This document shows positions 13,768 through 19,920 of a stretch of 19,920 nucleotides of DNA, one piece after another (the stretch's first letter is position 1; every line of letters starts with the position of its first letter). The translations under genes were made by a program, and so were the position numbers. The stretch lies in NCBI GenBank assembly GCA_020072905.1, contig JAIQGB010000057.1, positions 1 to 19,920 on the forward strand. The letters are read 5' to 3'. Origin of the DNA: Terriglobia bacterium. GTDB taxonomy: Bacteria; Acidobacteriota; Terriglobia; UBA7540. The notes under the pieces were generated by a model. That model had not been told where the DNA came from, ran no database searches, and worked only from the letters and a program-made list of their open reading frames with translations.

Positions 13768-14094
13768 GTGAGCAGAATCACCTACTTGTTTCTTGCCGTT
13801 TTTCTCGCTGCGGGCATCAGCCTGGCGGCGCCCAAGCAGCAGACGTTCGTGGGCAGCATCAGCGACAGCATGTGTGGCTTGAAACACATGATGCCCGGCC
13901 AGAGCGACAAAGATTGCACGCTGGAATGCGTCAAAGCGGGCAGCAAATTCGTCCTGGCCGACACCGCGAACAACAAGGTTTACCAGCTCAGCGATCAGCA
14001 GAAGCCGAAGGCTTTCGCCGGAGAGAAGGTGAAAGTGACCGGCACGCTGCAGGGCGACACTATCCAGGTGTCCTCGATCGCCGCGGCAAAGTGA
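13768..14094 (+). CDS. Small secreted protein with CGxKH motif (copy 2)
   Basis: This 108-residue paralogue of the gene at 13217 starts at GTG 13768 six bases after AGGAGG. The frame is open upstream, but only this start gives a clean signal peptide (SRITYLFLAVFLAAGISLAA, cut near residue 22). Shared pattern: G(T/S)(V/I)SDSxCGxKH, then Cxx(K/E)CVxxG(A/S)K(Y/F)VL, VYQL, and a closing FAGxxVKVTGTxxxxxIxVxSI. The first loop differs: KHMMPGQSDKDC here has two Met next to the His, which would suit copper or heme binding, but nothing else shows that. No convincing terminator follows; a GC stem (CGGCCGGC 14129 with GCCGGCCG 14150) has no T run. Confidence 0.8.
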   Translation: MSRITYLFLAVFLAAGISLAAPKQQTFVGSISDSMCGLKHMMPGQSDKDCTLECVKAGSKFVLADTANNKVYQLSDQQKPKAFAGEKVKVTGTLQGDTIQVSSIAAAK

Positions 14095-14189
14095 CGCCGT
14101 GGGGTCTTTCTTTCACGAACTCGACTAGCGGCCGGCGGCCAGTGGACCTGCCGGCCGGACCTCGCTCGCCGCCCGCGCTGGTTATCCGC

Positions 14190-14195
14190 TATAAT
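14190..14195 (+). promoter_or_regulatory. Putative -10 box of the small basic protein gene
   Basis: TATAAT (14190-14195) is a perfect -10 hexamer in GC-rich surroundings, 36 bases before ATG 14232. No good -35 was found at 16-18 bp. Confidence 0.4.
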
Positions 14196-14231
14196 TCTGG
14201 ATTCACAGGATCGTTGTCTTTGGGAGGAAGA

Positions 14232-14378
14232 ATGGAACAATCCCCTAGCCCGCAGCCCGCACAGAAGGAATGGAAAGTCCGCCGGGTGGGAAGCACAACG
14301 TTTGCGATTTCCAAACCCAAGCGCAGCCGACGCAAGCTGCGCCAGACGCGCTTGAAGAACAAGCGGCGGGCGCGCTGA
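14232..14378 (+). CDS. Small very basic protein (48 residues), function unknown
   Basis: ATG 14232 follows GGGAGGAAG closely, and TATAAT stands 36 bases upstream, so expression signals support a real gene. The C-terminal half is extremely basic (SKPKRSRRKLRQTRLKNKRR), while the N-terminal third is Gln/Pro-rich and neutral. A short middle segment, EWKVRRVGSTTFAI, could form strands. Such composition suits binding of RNA, ribosome or DNA. I do not recognise a named family. It lies between the CGxKH gene and the DedA gene. A longer overlapping frame in the same region is less likely because it lacks these start signals. Confidence 0.55.
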   Translation: MEQSPSPQPAQKEWKVRRVGSTTFAISKPKRSRRKLRQTRLKNKRRAR

Positions 14379-14593
14379 GAGAAGCAGCCCGCCTCACCCG
14401 CGAACCGGCCACCGAGAGCGACGAGGGCCCCGAAGGCCTTGCCGAGGCCAGCGGAGAACCTTTCCGCTCCAGGCCAGTGCTGGCGGTGGCGGGAGTCGGC
14501 ACGGCGCGGCCGCTTCCCCAGGCGTCGCGCGCGAGAGTCTGCTGAACCTCCCTGCTCGGCCGAGCATCCAATCACGCAGCGAGAACCCAATCC
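14379..14593 (+). other. GC-rich structured spacer before the DedA-rhodanese gene
   Basis: No family-like reading frame was found. One clear hairpin pairs AGCGGA (14450-14455) with TCCGCT (14463-14468); self-complementary GGCC on both sides can extend the stem past a small bulge. It could be a leader or a small RNA, but nothing decides this. Confidence 0.3.
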
Positions 14594-15568
14594 ATGGTCC
14601 ACATTCTGCGGCAGTACGGGCACACGCTGATCTTGGTGACGGTTCTGGCAGAAAATCTGGGACTACCCGTACCCAGCTACGCCTTGGTGCTGGTGGCGGC
14701 CGCGCTCGCCCCAGAACTCCACCTTAGCCTAGGCGGCATTATTCTTGTCTGCGCCCTGGGAGCGCTGATCGGCGACGGCATCTGGTACGTCCTCGGCCGC
14801 CAGAGAGGACGGCCCATCCTGCGCACGCTCTGCTCGGTCTCGCTCAACCCTGACTCCTGCGTCAGCCGCACGGAAAACATTTTCGCGCGGCATGGGCTGA
14901 AGTCGCTCCTGGTCGCCAAGTTTCTTCCCGGCCTGAATACCGTGGCGCCCCCGCTCGCCGGCATGCTACGGATCTCGCCGCTGCGGTTCCTCCTCTTCGA
15001 TCTGGGTGGAATCGCGCTTTGGGCAGGCTCGGCGTTGGTGCTCGGCCGGGCGTTCCATTCCCAAGTCGAGTGGCTGCTGGAATGGCTCGCCGCGTTTGGC
15101 CGCACAGGAGTCCTGATTGTCGGCTTGACCGTGGCAGGCTGGCTACTGCTGAAATGGATCGAGCGTCGGCGCTTCTACCGCCTCCTGGAGAGCTCGCGCA
15201 TCTCCGCGCCGGAACTCAAGAACCTGCTGGCCCAGGGCGACTTAGTCATCGTCGTCGACCTCCGCACCGACCTGACGTATCGGACCGACGGGCTGAAGAT
15301 TCCCGGCGCCATCCATATTCCTCCCGGAGAGCTCCCTGCCCGATTCGGCGAGATTCCGCCCGGTCGGCCCGTAGTCATGTACTGTACCTGACCGAACGAA
15401 GCCACCAGCGCCAGGATGGCGCGGCTCCTGCTCGACCGGGGATACAAGGATGTCCGACCCTTGCTCGGCGGGTTCGACGCCTGGGTGGAATTGGGCTATC
15501 CCGTTGAGCCCCACCAGGCTCTGGCTGCTCAAGCCGCAACTGTTTCCGGCGCCGGCACTTCCGGATAA
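14594..15568 (+). CDS. DedA-family membrane protein fused to a rhodanese domain, with in-frame UGA (candidate selenoprotein)
   Basis: A conventional reading from ATG 14594 stops at TGA 15389-15391 after 265 residues, in the middle of the rhodanese active-site loop. Continuing in the same frame gives 58 more residues to TAA 15566-15568, and these complete the domain: PNEATSARMARLLLDRGYKD, VRPLLGGFDAWVELGYPVEP. Residues about 1-190 are a DedA/SNARE-associated membrane domain (ENLGLPVPSYALVLVAAALA, GALIGDGIWYVLGR, VAKFLPGLNTVAPPLAGMLR). About 200-310 are rhodanese (VDLRTDLTYR, IPGAIHIPPGEL, RPVVMYCT-UGA-PNEATSAR). From my knowledge of DedA-rhodanese fusions, the UGA position is normally Cys (YCTCPNEA-type loop), and it aligns with the sulfur-carrying Cys. 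Sec insertion is therefore plausible; a TGC-to-TGA mutation or sequencing error is the alternative. No strong Shine-Dalgarno precedes 14594. Confidence 0.8.
15389..15391 (+). other. In-frame UGA at the rhodanese active-site position (codon 266)
   Basis: It is flanked by YCT and PNEATSAR. The Ser six residues on matches the C-x5-S spacing that follows the catalytic Cys in ordinary rhodaneses (as in CxxGxRS loops). It is read as Sec if the cell has SelABCD, otherwise as stop. Confidence 0.6.
15401..15425 (+). promoter_or_regulatory. Candidate bacterial SECIS hairpin downstream of the UGA
   Basis: GCGCC (15408-15412) pairs with GGCGC (15418-15422) around the loop AGGAU. CC (15405-15406) can pair with GG (15423-15424) past one bulged A. 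The loop's second base is G, and its GG lies 23-24 nt after the UGA. That is within the spacing and loop rules described for bacterial SECIS elements. Short GC stems are common in such DNA, so this alone proves little. Confidence 0.4.
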
Positions 15569-15652
15569 TTCGTCGCCAATGCAACTCTTCTCGGCGTGAT
15601 AGACTCTATTTAGGGGGGGCTTGTCGTCGTAGAATCGTCAAGGAGAAGGAAG

Positions 15653-17350
15653 TTGATCAGGAACAGTTTTCAGGGCCGTGTCGTAAAGAACATCCTCGCC
15701 GGCATCGCCGCGACGGTTTTGGTGTGCCTGGCTGCGAACGGCGCGCGCGCCGCGGAGAAGCCTTTGAGTCAGGATGATGTTCTACTCCTCCTCCTCGGTG
15801 GGGCGCCAACAGAGCGGATGGTGACGCTGGTCGAGCAGCGCGGGATCGATTTCAAGATGAACCCCGACCTCGCCAAAAAATTCCATGATGCCGGCGCCGA
15901 CGACATCGCCATCGAGGCCCTCCAGAAGGCTGGCGCCAAGGGGTCAGCTCCCCCTAGCCCAGGCCCGGCACCGAGTGCAGCACCCGCCGCGGCCCCCCCG
16001 CCGACCGCCGCACCCTCGGCTCCTCCCGCTTCCAAGGAAGCCGACCTCGACCGGAAGATTGCCGCTACCTACGCGCGCGACCCGACCGAGCATCCGCTGG
16101 CGCCGCCATTCTCGCTGGCGGATTTTAAGGGAAAGAACCTCAGCTTGGCCGACGACAGCGGCAAAGTCGTGCTGGGGAATTTCTGGGCCACCTGGTGCCC
16201 TCCCTGCCGCACGGAGATCCCCAAGCTGATCGAACTCCAGGACGAGTACGGCCGCCAAGGCTTTCAGGTGATCGGCATTGTCGTGAACGATACGAAAGAT
16301 GCGGTCAACGAATTCTTCAAGATGATCCGGCCGAACTATCCGGTGGCGATGGTCACCCAGGACATGCGGCGGAAGTACGAAGGCCTCGTCAGCCTGCCGA
16401 CGAGTTGGCTCATCGGCCGCGACGGGCGAGTCTACGCCAAAGTCGCCGGCGCGCCCGCAGACCTGGCGGAATTCGACGGCATCATCAAGAGACTGCTCGC
16501 CGAGCACCCTGCTGAGCAGCAGATCGCGTCCAACCAACCGGAGGCGGCTCCCCCGGCGGCCGCCAAGCCGGCAGCATCCGGGTCACAGCCGAAGTCGAAG
16601 GATCCGCGTGTGCTCTCCGACCCGAGCCCGCAGGAAATCCAGCGCATCATCCAGGAGTTTGCCGCCAAGGAAAAGATCTTCAAGGAGGCCCGGGATAACT
16701 ACACTTTCCACCAAATCAACAAGCTGGACCAGTTGGATCCCGACGGAAACGCGATCGGAACCTTCCAGCAGGAGTGGGACATCCTCTACGACGACGCGGG
16801 CAAGCGCCTCGAACGCGTCACCTATGCGCCGCCCGACACGCTGAAGGGCCTCTCCGTAACCAAGGAAGACCTCGACTCGATGCGCAACATTCAGCCCTTC
16901 GTCCTCACGACCGAGGAGTTGCCCGAATACGACGTGAAGTATTTGGGCCACGTGCGGGTGGATGAGATTACGGCCTACGTCTTCTCCATTCGCCCCAAGG
17001 AAATCAAGAAAGACCGCCTCTACTTCCAGGGGACCGCCTGGGTGGACGATCGTGACCTGCAAATCGTCAAGACCGAAGGCCGGATCGTCCCGGAACTCAA
17101 GACCAAGAAGGGGGAGAACCTCTTCCCGCGTTTCACTACCTATCGGGAACAAATCGATGGTAAGTTTTGGTTCCCGACATACACCTATGCCAAGGATACG
17201 CTCTACTTCGCGGCGGGCTCGAAAGATATCAAACAGGTGATCCGCTACACCGACTACAAGCAGTTCAAGTCGAAGGTCCGGATCCTCGCGACGGAAGCTA
17301 CGGACACGCCTTCCCCGCAGCCGAAGGAGCAACCGCAAGCCAAGAAGTAG
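15653..17350 (+). CDS. Secreted TlpA-like thioredoxin fused to a LolA-like C-terminal domain
   Basis: This 565-residue protein starts at TTG 15653 after AAGGAGAAGGA. A signal peptide covers about 1-34 (GRVVKNILAGIAATVLVCLA). Residues 36-95 form a small helical domain (DDVLLLLLGGAPTERMVTLV...RGIDF) seen in Acidobacteria-type envelope proteins. A Pro/Ala linker covers about 96-127. The thioredoxin domain (about 145-285) has FWATWCPPCRTEIPKL with the redox pair C182/C185 and a cis-Pro segment SLPTSWLIGRDGRV, as in TlpA/ResA proteins. After a second Ala/Pro linker (about 286-320), the C-terminal part (325-550) is strand-rich, with YFQGTAWVDDRDLQIVKTEG and KFWFPTYTYA, as in outer membrane lipoprotein-sorting domains. 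It probably acts in the periplasm as a thiol-disulfide factor. It lies about 85 bp after the DedA-rhodanese gene. Confidence 0.85.
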   Translation: MIRNSFQGRVVKNILAGIAATVLVCLAANGARAAEKPLSQDDVLLLLLGGAPTERMVTLVEQRGIDFKMNPDLAKKFHDAGADDIAIEALQKAGAKGSAPPSPGPAPSAAPAAAPPPTAAPSAPPASKEADLDRKIAATYARDPTEHPLAPPFSLADFKGKNLSLADDSGKVVLGNFWATWCPPCRTEIPKLIELQDEYGRQGFQVIGIVVNDTKDAVNEFFKMIRPNYPVAMVTQDMRRKYEGLVSLPTSWLIGRDGRVYAKVAGAPADLAEFDGIIKRLLAEHPAEQQIASNQPEAAPPAAAKPAASGSQPKSKDPRVLSDPSPQEIQRIIQEFAAKEKIFKEARDNYTFHQINKLDQLDPDGNAIGTFQQEWDILYDDAGKRLERVTYAPPDTLKGLSVTKEDLDSMRNIQPFVLTTEELPEYDVKYLGHVRVDEITAYVFSIRPKEIKKDRLYFQGTAWVDDRDLQIVKTEGRIVPELKTKKGENLFPRFTTYREQIDGKFWFPTYTYAKDTLYFAAGSKDIKQVIRYTDYKQFKSKVRILATEATDTPSPQPKEQPQAKK

Positions 17351-17360
17351 TGGGTCGCTT

Positions 17361-17377
17361 GGGCGCCTCGAGCGCCC
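17361..17377. terminator. Weak hairpin after the TlpA-like gene
   Basis: GGGCGC (17361-17366) and GCGCCC (17372-17377) form a perfect 6-bp stem with a 5-base loop 11 bases after the stop. There is no T run, so termination is uncertain. Confidence 0.3.
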
Positions 17378-17424
17378 CGTGCGCGAGAAAGCCTGTCCCG
17401 GCGCGACGGTGGGTGTCGCCTTCC

Positions 17425-17433
17425 TGATACAAT
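17425..17433 (+). promoter_or_regulatory. Extended -10 promoter of trmJ, likely leaderless
   Basis: TGATACAAT contains the extended TGn and a TACAAT -10 (17428-17433). A transcript would begin at about 17440-17441, on the GTG start itself. No -35 match is evident, and no ribosome site precedes the gene. Confidence 0.45.
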
Positions 17434-17440
17434 CGGTCGT

Positions 17441-18235
17441 GTGAAGCAGCCCAGTCTCGCTTGGCGGATCGTGCTCGTGCGGCCGCGCAATCCCCTCAAC
17501 ATCGGCGCGGCGGCGCGCGCCATGGCCAACTTCAGATTCCGCGAGCTGGCCGTCGTCAGGCCCTACGATCCGGTCTGGCAGGCGACACGCTCCGCCCTCG
17601 GCGCGGAGGAGATCGTCCAATCGGCGCGTGCCGTGGAGACTCTGCTCGACGCCATTGGCGATGCGACGCTCGTGATCGGCGCCACCTCCGGCTCGCGCCG
17701 CACCCTCGACCGCGAACTGATCCCACTGCAGGAACTGCCGGACTGGCTGCGGGCGAGCGCCGGCAAACACCGCCGCGCCGCGCTACTCTTCGGCTCCGAA
17801 AAGACGGGCCTCTCGAACGATCACCTGAGCTACTGCCACGCTCTGGTGCGCATTCCCACCGTCCCGACCTGCCCCTCGATGAACCTGGGCCAGGCCGTCG
17901 CGGTCTGCTGTTACGAACTGGCGCGCGCGGGAGCCGTGGCCGTCCGGCCGCCTGCCTCGCGCGTCTCTCTCTCCGATCCTGCCAGCCTCCATTCGCTCGA
18001 ACACGTCTTCGCGCGCGCCGCCCACGTTCTCGATGCGGTCGGCTATCTGAAGCCCAAAAGCCGCGCCGCCACACTCCTCAAGCTCCGCAGGCTACTGCTC
18101 GACCTTAGCCTGACGAATAACGACTCCAGAATCCTCGGCGGTGTGCTGGCGCAGATCGAGTGGAAGCTGGAGCAGCAGGATCGAGGATTCAGGATACAGG
18201 CATCAAAATACGGGAATCAGCAGGCTGAGGGATAA
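17441..18235 (+). CDS. trmJ: TrmJ-like tRNA/rRNA 2'-O-methyltransferase (SPOUT)
   Basis: The 264-residue protein starts at GTG 17441 and matches the SpoU/TrmH superfamily, closest in layout to TrmJ, which methylates the ribose of nucleotide 32 in tRNAs using SAM. Family motifs: motif 1 VRPRNPLNIGAAARAMANF with its Asn and Arg; motif 2 AALLFGSEKTGLSNDHL; motif 3 PTCPSMNLGQAVAVCCYELA, which forms the knotted SAM site. The C-terminal extension (about 175-250) is the helical region typical of TrmJ and helps dimerise and bind tRNA. The last residues (RGFRIQASKYGNQQAEG) look non-conserved. It acts in the cytoplasm. The gene stands alone between the TlpA-like gene and a convergent ankyrin gene. Other SpoU methyltransferases remain possible. 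Confidence 0.88.
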   Translation: MKQPSLAWRIVLVRPRNPLNIGAAARAMANFRFRELAVVRPYDPVWQATRSALGAEEIVQSARAVETLLDAIGDATLVIGATSGSRRTLDRELIPLQELPDWLRASAGKHRRAALLFGSEKTGLSNDHLSYCHALVRIPTVPTCPSMNLGQAVAVCCYELARAGAVAVRPPASRVSLSDPASLHSLEHVFARAAHVLDAVGYLKPKSRAATLLKLRRLLLDLSLTNNDSRILGGVLAQIEWKLEQQDRGFRIQASKYGNQQAEG

Positions 18236-18304
18236 ATGAAGAAATCACATCCGGGAGTCAGTCCCGCGCCATGTTGGTTGGCAAGCGACGCAGTCCGCAA
18301 CGCA

Positions 18305-18339
18305 ATTCATCATTCAGAATTCATCATTCGCAATTCGCC
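18305..18339. repeat. Degenerate 7-bp tandem repeat array (after trmJ)
   Basis: Five 7-base units read ATTCATC, ATTCAGA, ATTCATC, ATTCGCA and ATTCGCC. They lie between convergent trmJ and the ankyrin gene; the rest of 18236-18354 shows no gene. Confidence 0.7.
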
Positions 18340-18354
18340 CTTCAGCGGCCTCGC

Positions 18355-18852
18355 TCAAAATCTCTTGAGGATCCGGACCGTCTCGCGGTGACCAGCTCGC
18401 TCCGCTTCTTCGAGGGGCGTGGTGTAATCGTCCACATCGGTCCGGGCGTTGGGGTCTGCGCGGTGCGCAAGGAGGAGTTCGACCAGCGGGGCATCATTCA
18501 GAGCGGCCGCGTAGTGGAGCGGCGTGTAACCGTTCACGCCGCGTTGCTGAATATCCGCACCGAAGGAAAGGAGCAATTCCACGATTTCCGACTTGTCCTC
18601 GCGCTGCGTCGAGAGAGCGGCGATCAGCGAGGGAAAGCCCGCGTGATCTCCATAATTGGGGTTGGCGCCCAGCTCAAGGAGTGTTCTGATGAAAGGCAAA
18701 GGGCTCCAACAGATGGCGTATTCGAGGATAATTTCACCCACGCCTCGCGGGCCGCGACAGTTCGGAAAGTTCGGCGGGTTGCCAAGCAGCTTTTTCAGCG
18801 TTTCCAGATCGCCTCTGACGTATGCCTCGTGAATGGCAATCCCTTTGTGCAT
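18355..18852 (-). CDS. Ankyrin-repeat protein
   Basis: This 165-residue protein starts at ATG 18852; no Shine-Dalgarno is visible, and I found no better start. It consists of about four ankyrin units: IHEAYVRGDLETLKKLLGNP, a variant with FIRTLLELGANPNYGDHAGF, IVELLLSFGADIQQRGVNGY followed by TPLHYAAALNDAPLVELLLA, and RADPNARTDVDDYTTPLEEA. The TPLHYAA box is a textbook ankyrin hallmark. No signal peptide or membrane span is seen, so it is probably a cytoplasmic protein-binding module. The partner is unknown. It is transcribed toward trmJ; the radical SAM gene ends 163 bp upstream on the same strand. Confidence 0.85.
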   Translation of the reverse strand: MHKGIAIHEAYVRGDLETLKKLLGNPPNFPNCRGPRGVGEIILEYAICWSPLPFIRTLLELGANPNYGDHAGFPSLIAALSTQREDKSEIVELLLSFGADIQQRGVNGYTPLHYAAALNDAPLVELLLAHRADPNARTDVDDYTTPLEEAERAGHRETVRILKRF

Positions 18853-19015
18853 GGCAAGCTCGATTCAGTGAAGTTGCGCGTCTGCTTGCTACCTCTAGTA
18901 GCATAACGCAATAAGACCTCCCTAGCGCGTGATCGACTCTGAAGTCTTGCGAATGCCGCCGCCCAAAGCGAGCAGAACAGGGTGTGCGGTGACCACACCC
19001 AATTTGGATTTGAAT

Positions 19016-19920
19016 TCAGCCCTTGCTTGCCTGGGAGGGCACTTGCACGAGCGTTTCAACAGGGATGAATGCGGGGCGGGTTTGCGGGGCGCGCCAATTG
19101 TCGAGCATGGCGACTTGCTGGACGCAGGAGACGGTGCAGCGCGGCGCGCAGGCTTTCTCGGTGTGGTATTCGTGCGCGCGGATGGCGGGGGAGTATTTCT
19201 CGAGCGGGATGGCCGGAAAACCGCGCTGTTGCGAGCAGTAGTGCACCAAGCCATCCTCGCAGACGTAGAGGTAGCGGCTGCCGGCGCGGCACCGCCAGTC
19301 GTTGGGCAAGCCGCGGGAGATGTTCTGCTGGAAGCGGTTAAAGCGCGAGTACGAGCGCTTCCCCATTTCCATGATCTCGGCGTAAATCTCCTGCTGGCGC
19401 GCGCTGAGCGGCTGGAGCTGGCCGGTGTGGTCGTGCAGGATGCCGACCGTCGAGGTAAAGCCCAGCTCGAGGGCTCGGCGGGCCACGGCCAGCGCATCCT
19501 CGGGATTGCGCACCGCGCTGCCGATCACGGAATTGATGTTGACGTGAAAGATGGCGTGCTCGGCGAGCATTTGGAGCTTGCGGTCGAGGACTTTCAGGCT
19601 TTTCTTGGAGACGTCGTCCGGCATCACGTTGTCGATCGAAATTTGCAGGTGGTCGAGCCCCGCGCGGTTCAGCCAGTCGATGCGCTGCGGCGTGAGCAGA
19701 TAGCCGTTGGTGATCATCCCCGCCAGGATGCCATGGCCGCGGATGCGCCGGATGATCTCCTCCAATTCAGGATGGAGCAGAGGTTCGCCGCCGCTGAGGC
19801 AGATGATCGTGGTGCCGAGCGAGGCCAGCCGGTCCACGCGCCCGATCATCACTTCCGTGGGCACGGGCATCGAGGCAGCGTCGTACTCATTGCAGTAAGC
19901 GCAGGAGAGATTGCAGCGGC
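19016..19920 (-). CDS. Radical SAM protein with SPASM-like Cys-rich end, 5' end cut by the window edge
   Basis: The frame is open from the TGA at 19016-19018 to the right window edge. The ATG at 19870 is internal, because the codons in front of it read RCNLSCAYCNEYD, which is the CxxxCxxC motif binding the SAM-cleaving [4Fe-4S] cluster. Next come IICLSGGEPLLHPELEEIIR (the GGE motif contacting SAM), GMITNGYLL and LQISIDNVMPD, all typical of the PqqE/MoaA-like branch. The C-terminal part has several Cys (YVCEDGLVHYCSQQRG, KACAPRCTVSCVQQ) and looks like a SPASM/twitch domain for auxiliary Fe-S clusters. Such enzymes modify peptides, cofactors or lipids; no substrate gene is visible here. About 301 residues are present. 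Confidence 0.9.
   Translation of the reverse strand, partial: RCNLSCAYCNEYDAASMPVPTEVMIGRVDRLASLGTTIICLSGGEPLLHPELEEIIRRIRGHGILAGMITNGYLLTPQRIDWLNRAGLDHLQISIDNVMPDDVSKKSLKVLDRKLQMLAEHAIFHVNINSVIGSAVRNPEDALAVARRALELGFTSTVGILHDHTGQLQPLSARQQEIYAEIMEMGKRSYSRFNRFQQNISRGLPNDWRCRAGSRYLYVCEDGLVHYCSQQRGFPAIPLEKYSPAIRAHEYHTEKACAPRCTVSCVQQVAMLDNWRAPQTRPAFIPVETLVQVPSQASKG

Overview
This is a GC-rich bacterial window with no rRNA, tRNA or CRISPR. Its content suggests an Acidobacteriota-like, double-membrane soil bacterium: TlpA-type and LolA-like envelope proteins, small secreted Cys-containing proteins, a DUF62 SAM hydrolase, and a two-subunit PyrK/PyrD. This assignment is inference from gene style; no marker gene is present. 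Both window edges cut a gene: an aldo/keto reductase on the left and a radical SAM protein on the right.

Layout. 1-841: 3' part of an aldo/keto reductase. 954-1757: TPR protein. About 1818-3021: a complete IS element with one DDE transposase on the minus strand, imperfect terminal inverted repeats and a strong hairpin near each end. 3115-3899: SAM hydroxide adenosyltransferase with a small out-of-frame deletion near its C-terminus. 3968-5332 (minus): CNNM/CorC-type membrane protein. Its first codons lie inside an antisense fragment of a molybdopterin oxidoreductase gene (about 5310-5572). 5721-6398: alpha/beta hydrolase. 6484-8441: pyrK-pyrD, the electron-transfer and catalytic subunits of class 1B dihydroorotate dehydrogenase. 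8800-12862: a five-gene cluster (lipoprotein, FtsX-like permease, ABC ATPase, single-span membrane protein, periplasmic LolA-like protein) that looks like a Lol-type envelope trafficking module. 13217-14094: two paralogous small secreted proteins with a CGxKH motif. 14232-14378: a 48-residue very basic protein. 14594-15568: DedA-rhodanese fusion with an in-frame UGA at the rhodanese active-site Cys. 15653-17350: TlpA-like thioredoxin fused to a LolA-like domain. 17441-18235: TrmJ-like RNA methyltransferase. 18355-18852 (minus): ankyrin-repeat protein. 19016-19920 (minus): radical SAM protein.

The most interesting item is the DedA-rhodanese gene. Codon 266 is UGA exactly where related proteins have the active-site Cys of a CTCPNEATSA-type loop. 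The rhodanese domain continues in the same frame for 58 codons to a TAA. A GC-rich hairpin with a GG-containing loop sits at the distance expected of a bacterial SECIS element. This is either an undescribed selenoprotein architecture or a recent nonsense mutation or sequencing error.

Other signals include four intergenic arrays of degenerate 7-bp repeats with unrelated unit sequences, a REP-like palindrome before pyrK, a probable leaderless promoter for trmJ, and a good sigma70-like promoter with a long leader before the first CGxKH protein gene. Several decay or rearrangement scars (SAM hydrolase deletion, molybdopterin fragment, IS) mean that some oddities may be mutation or assembly artefacts.
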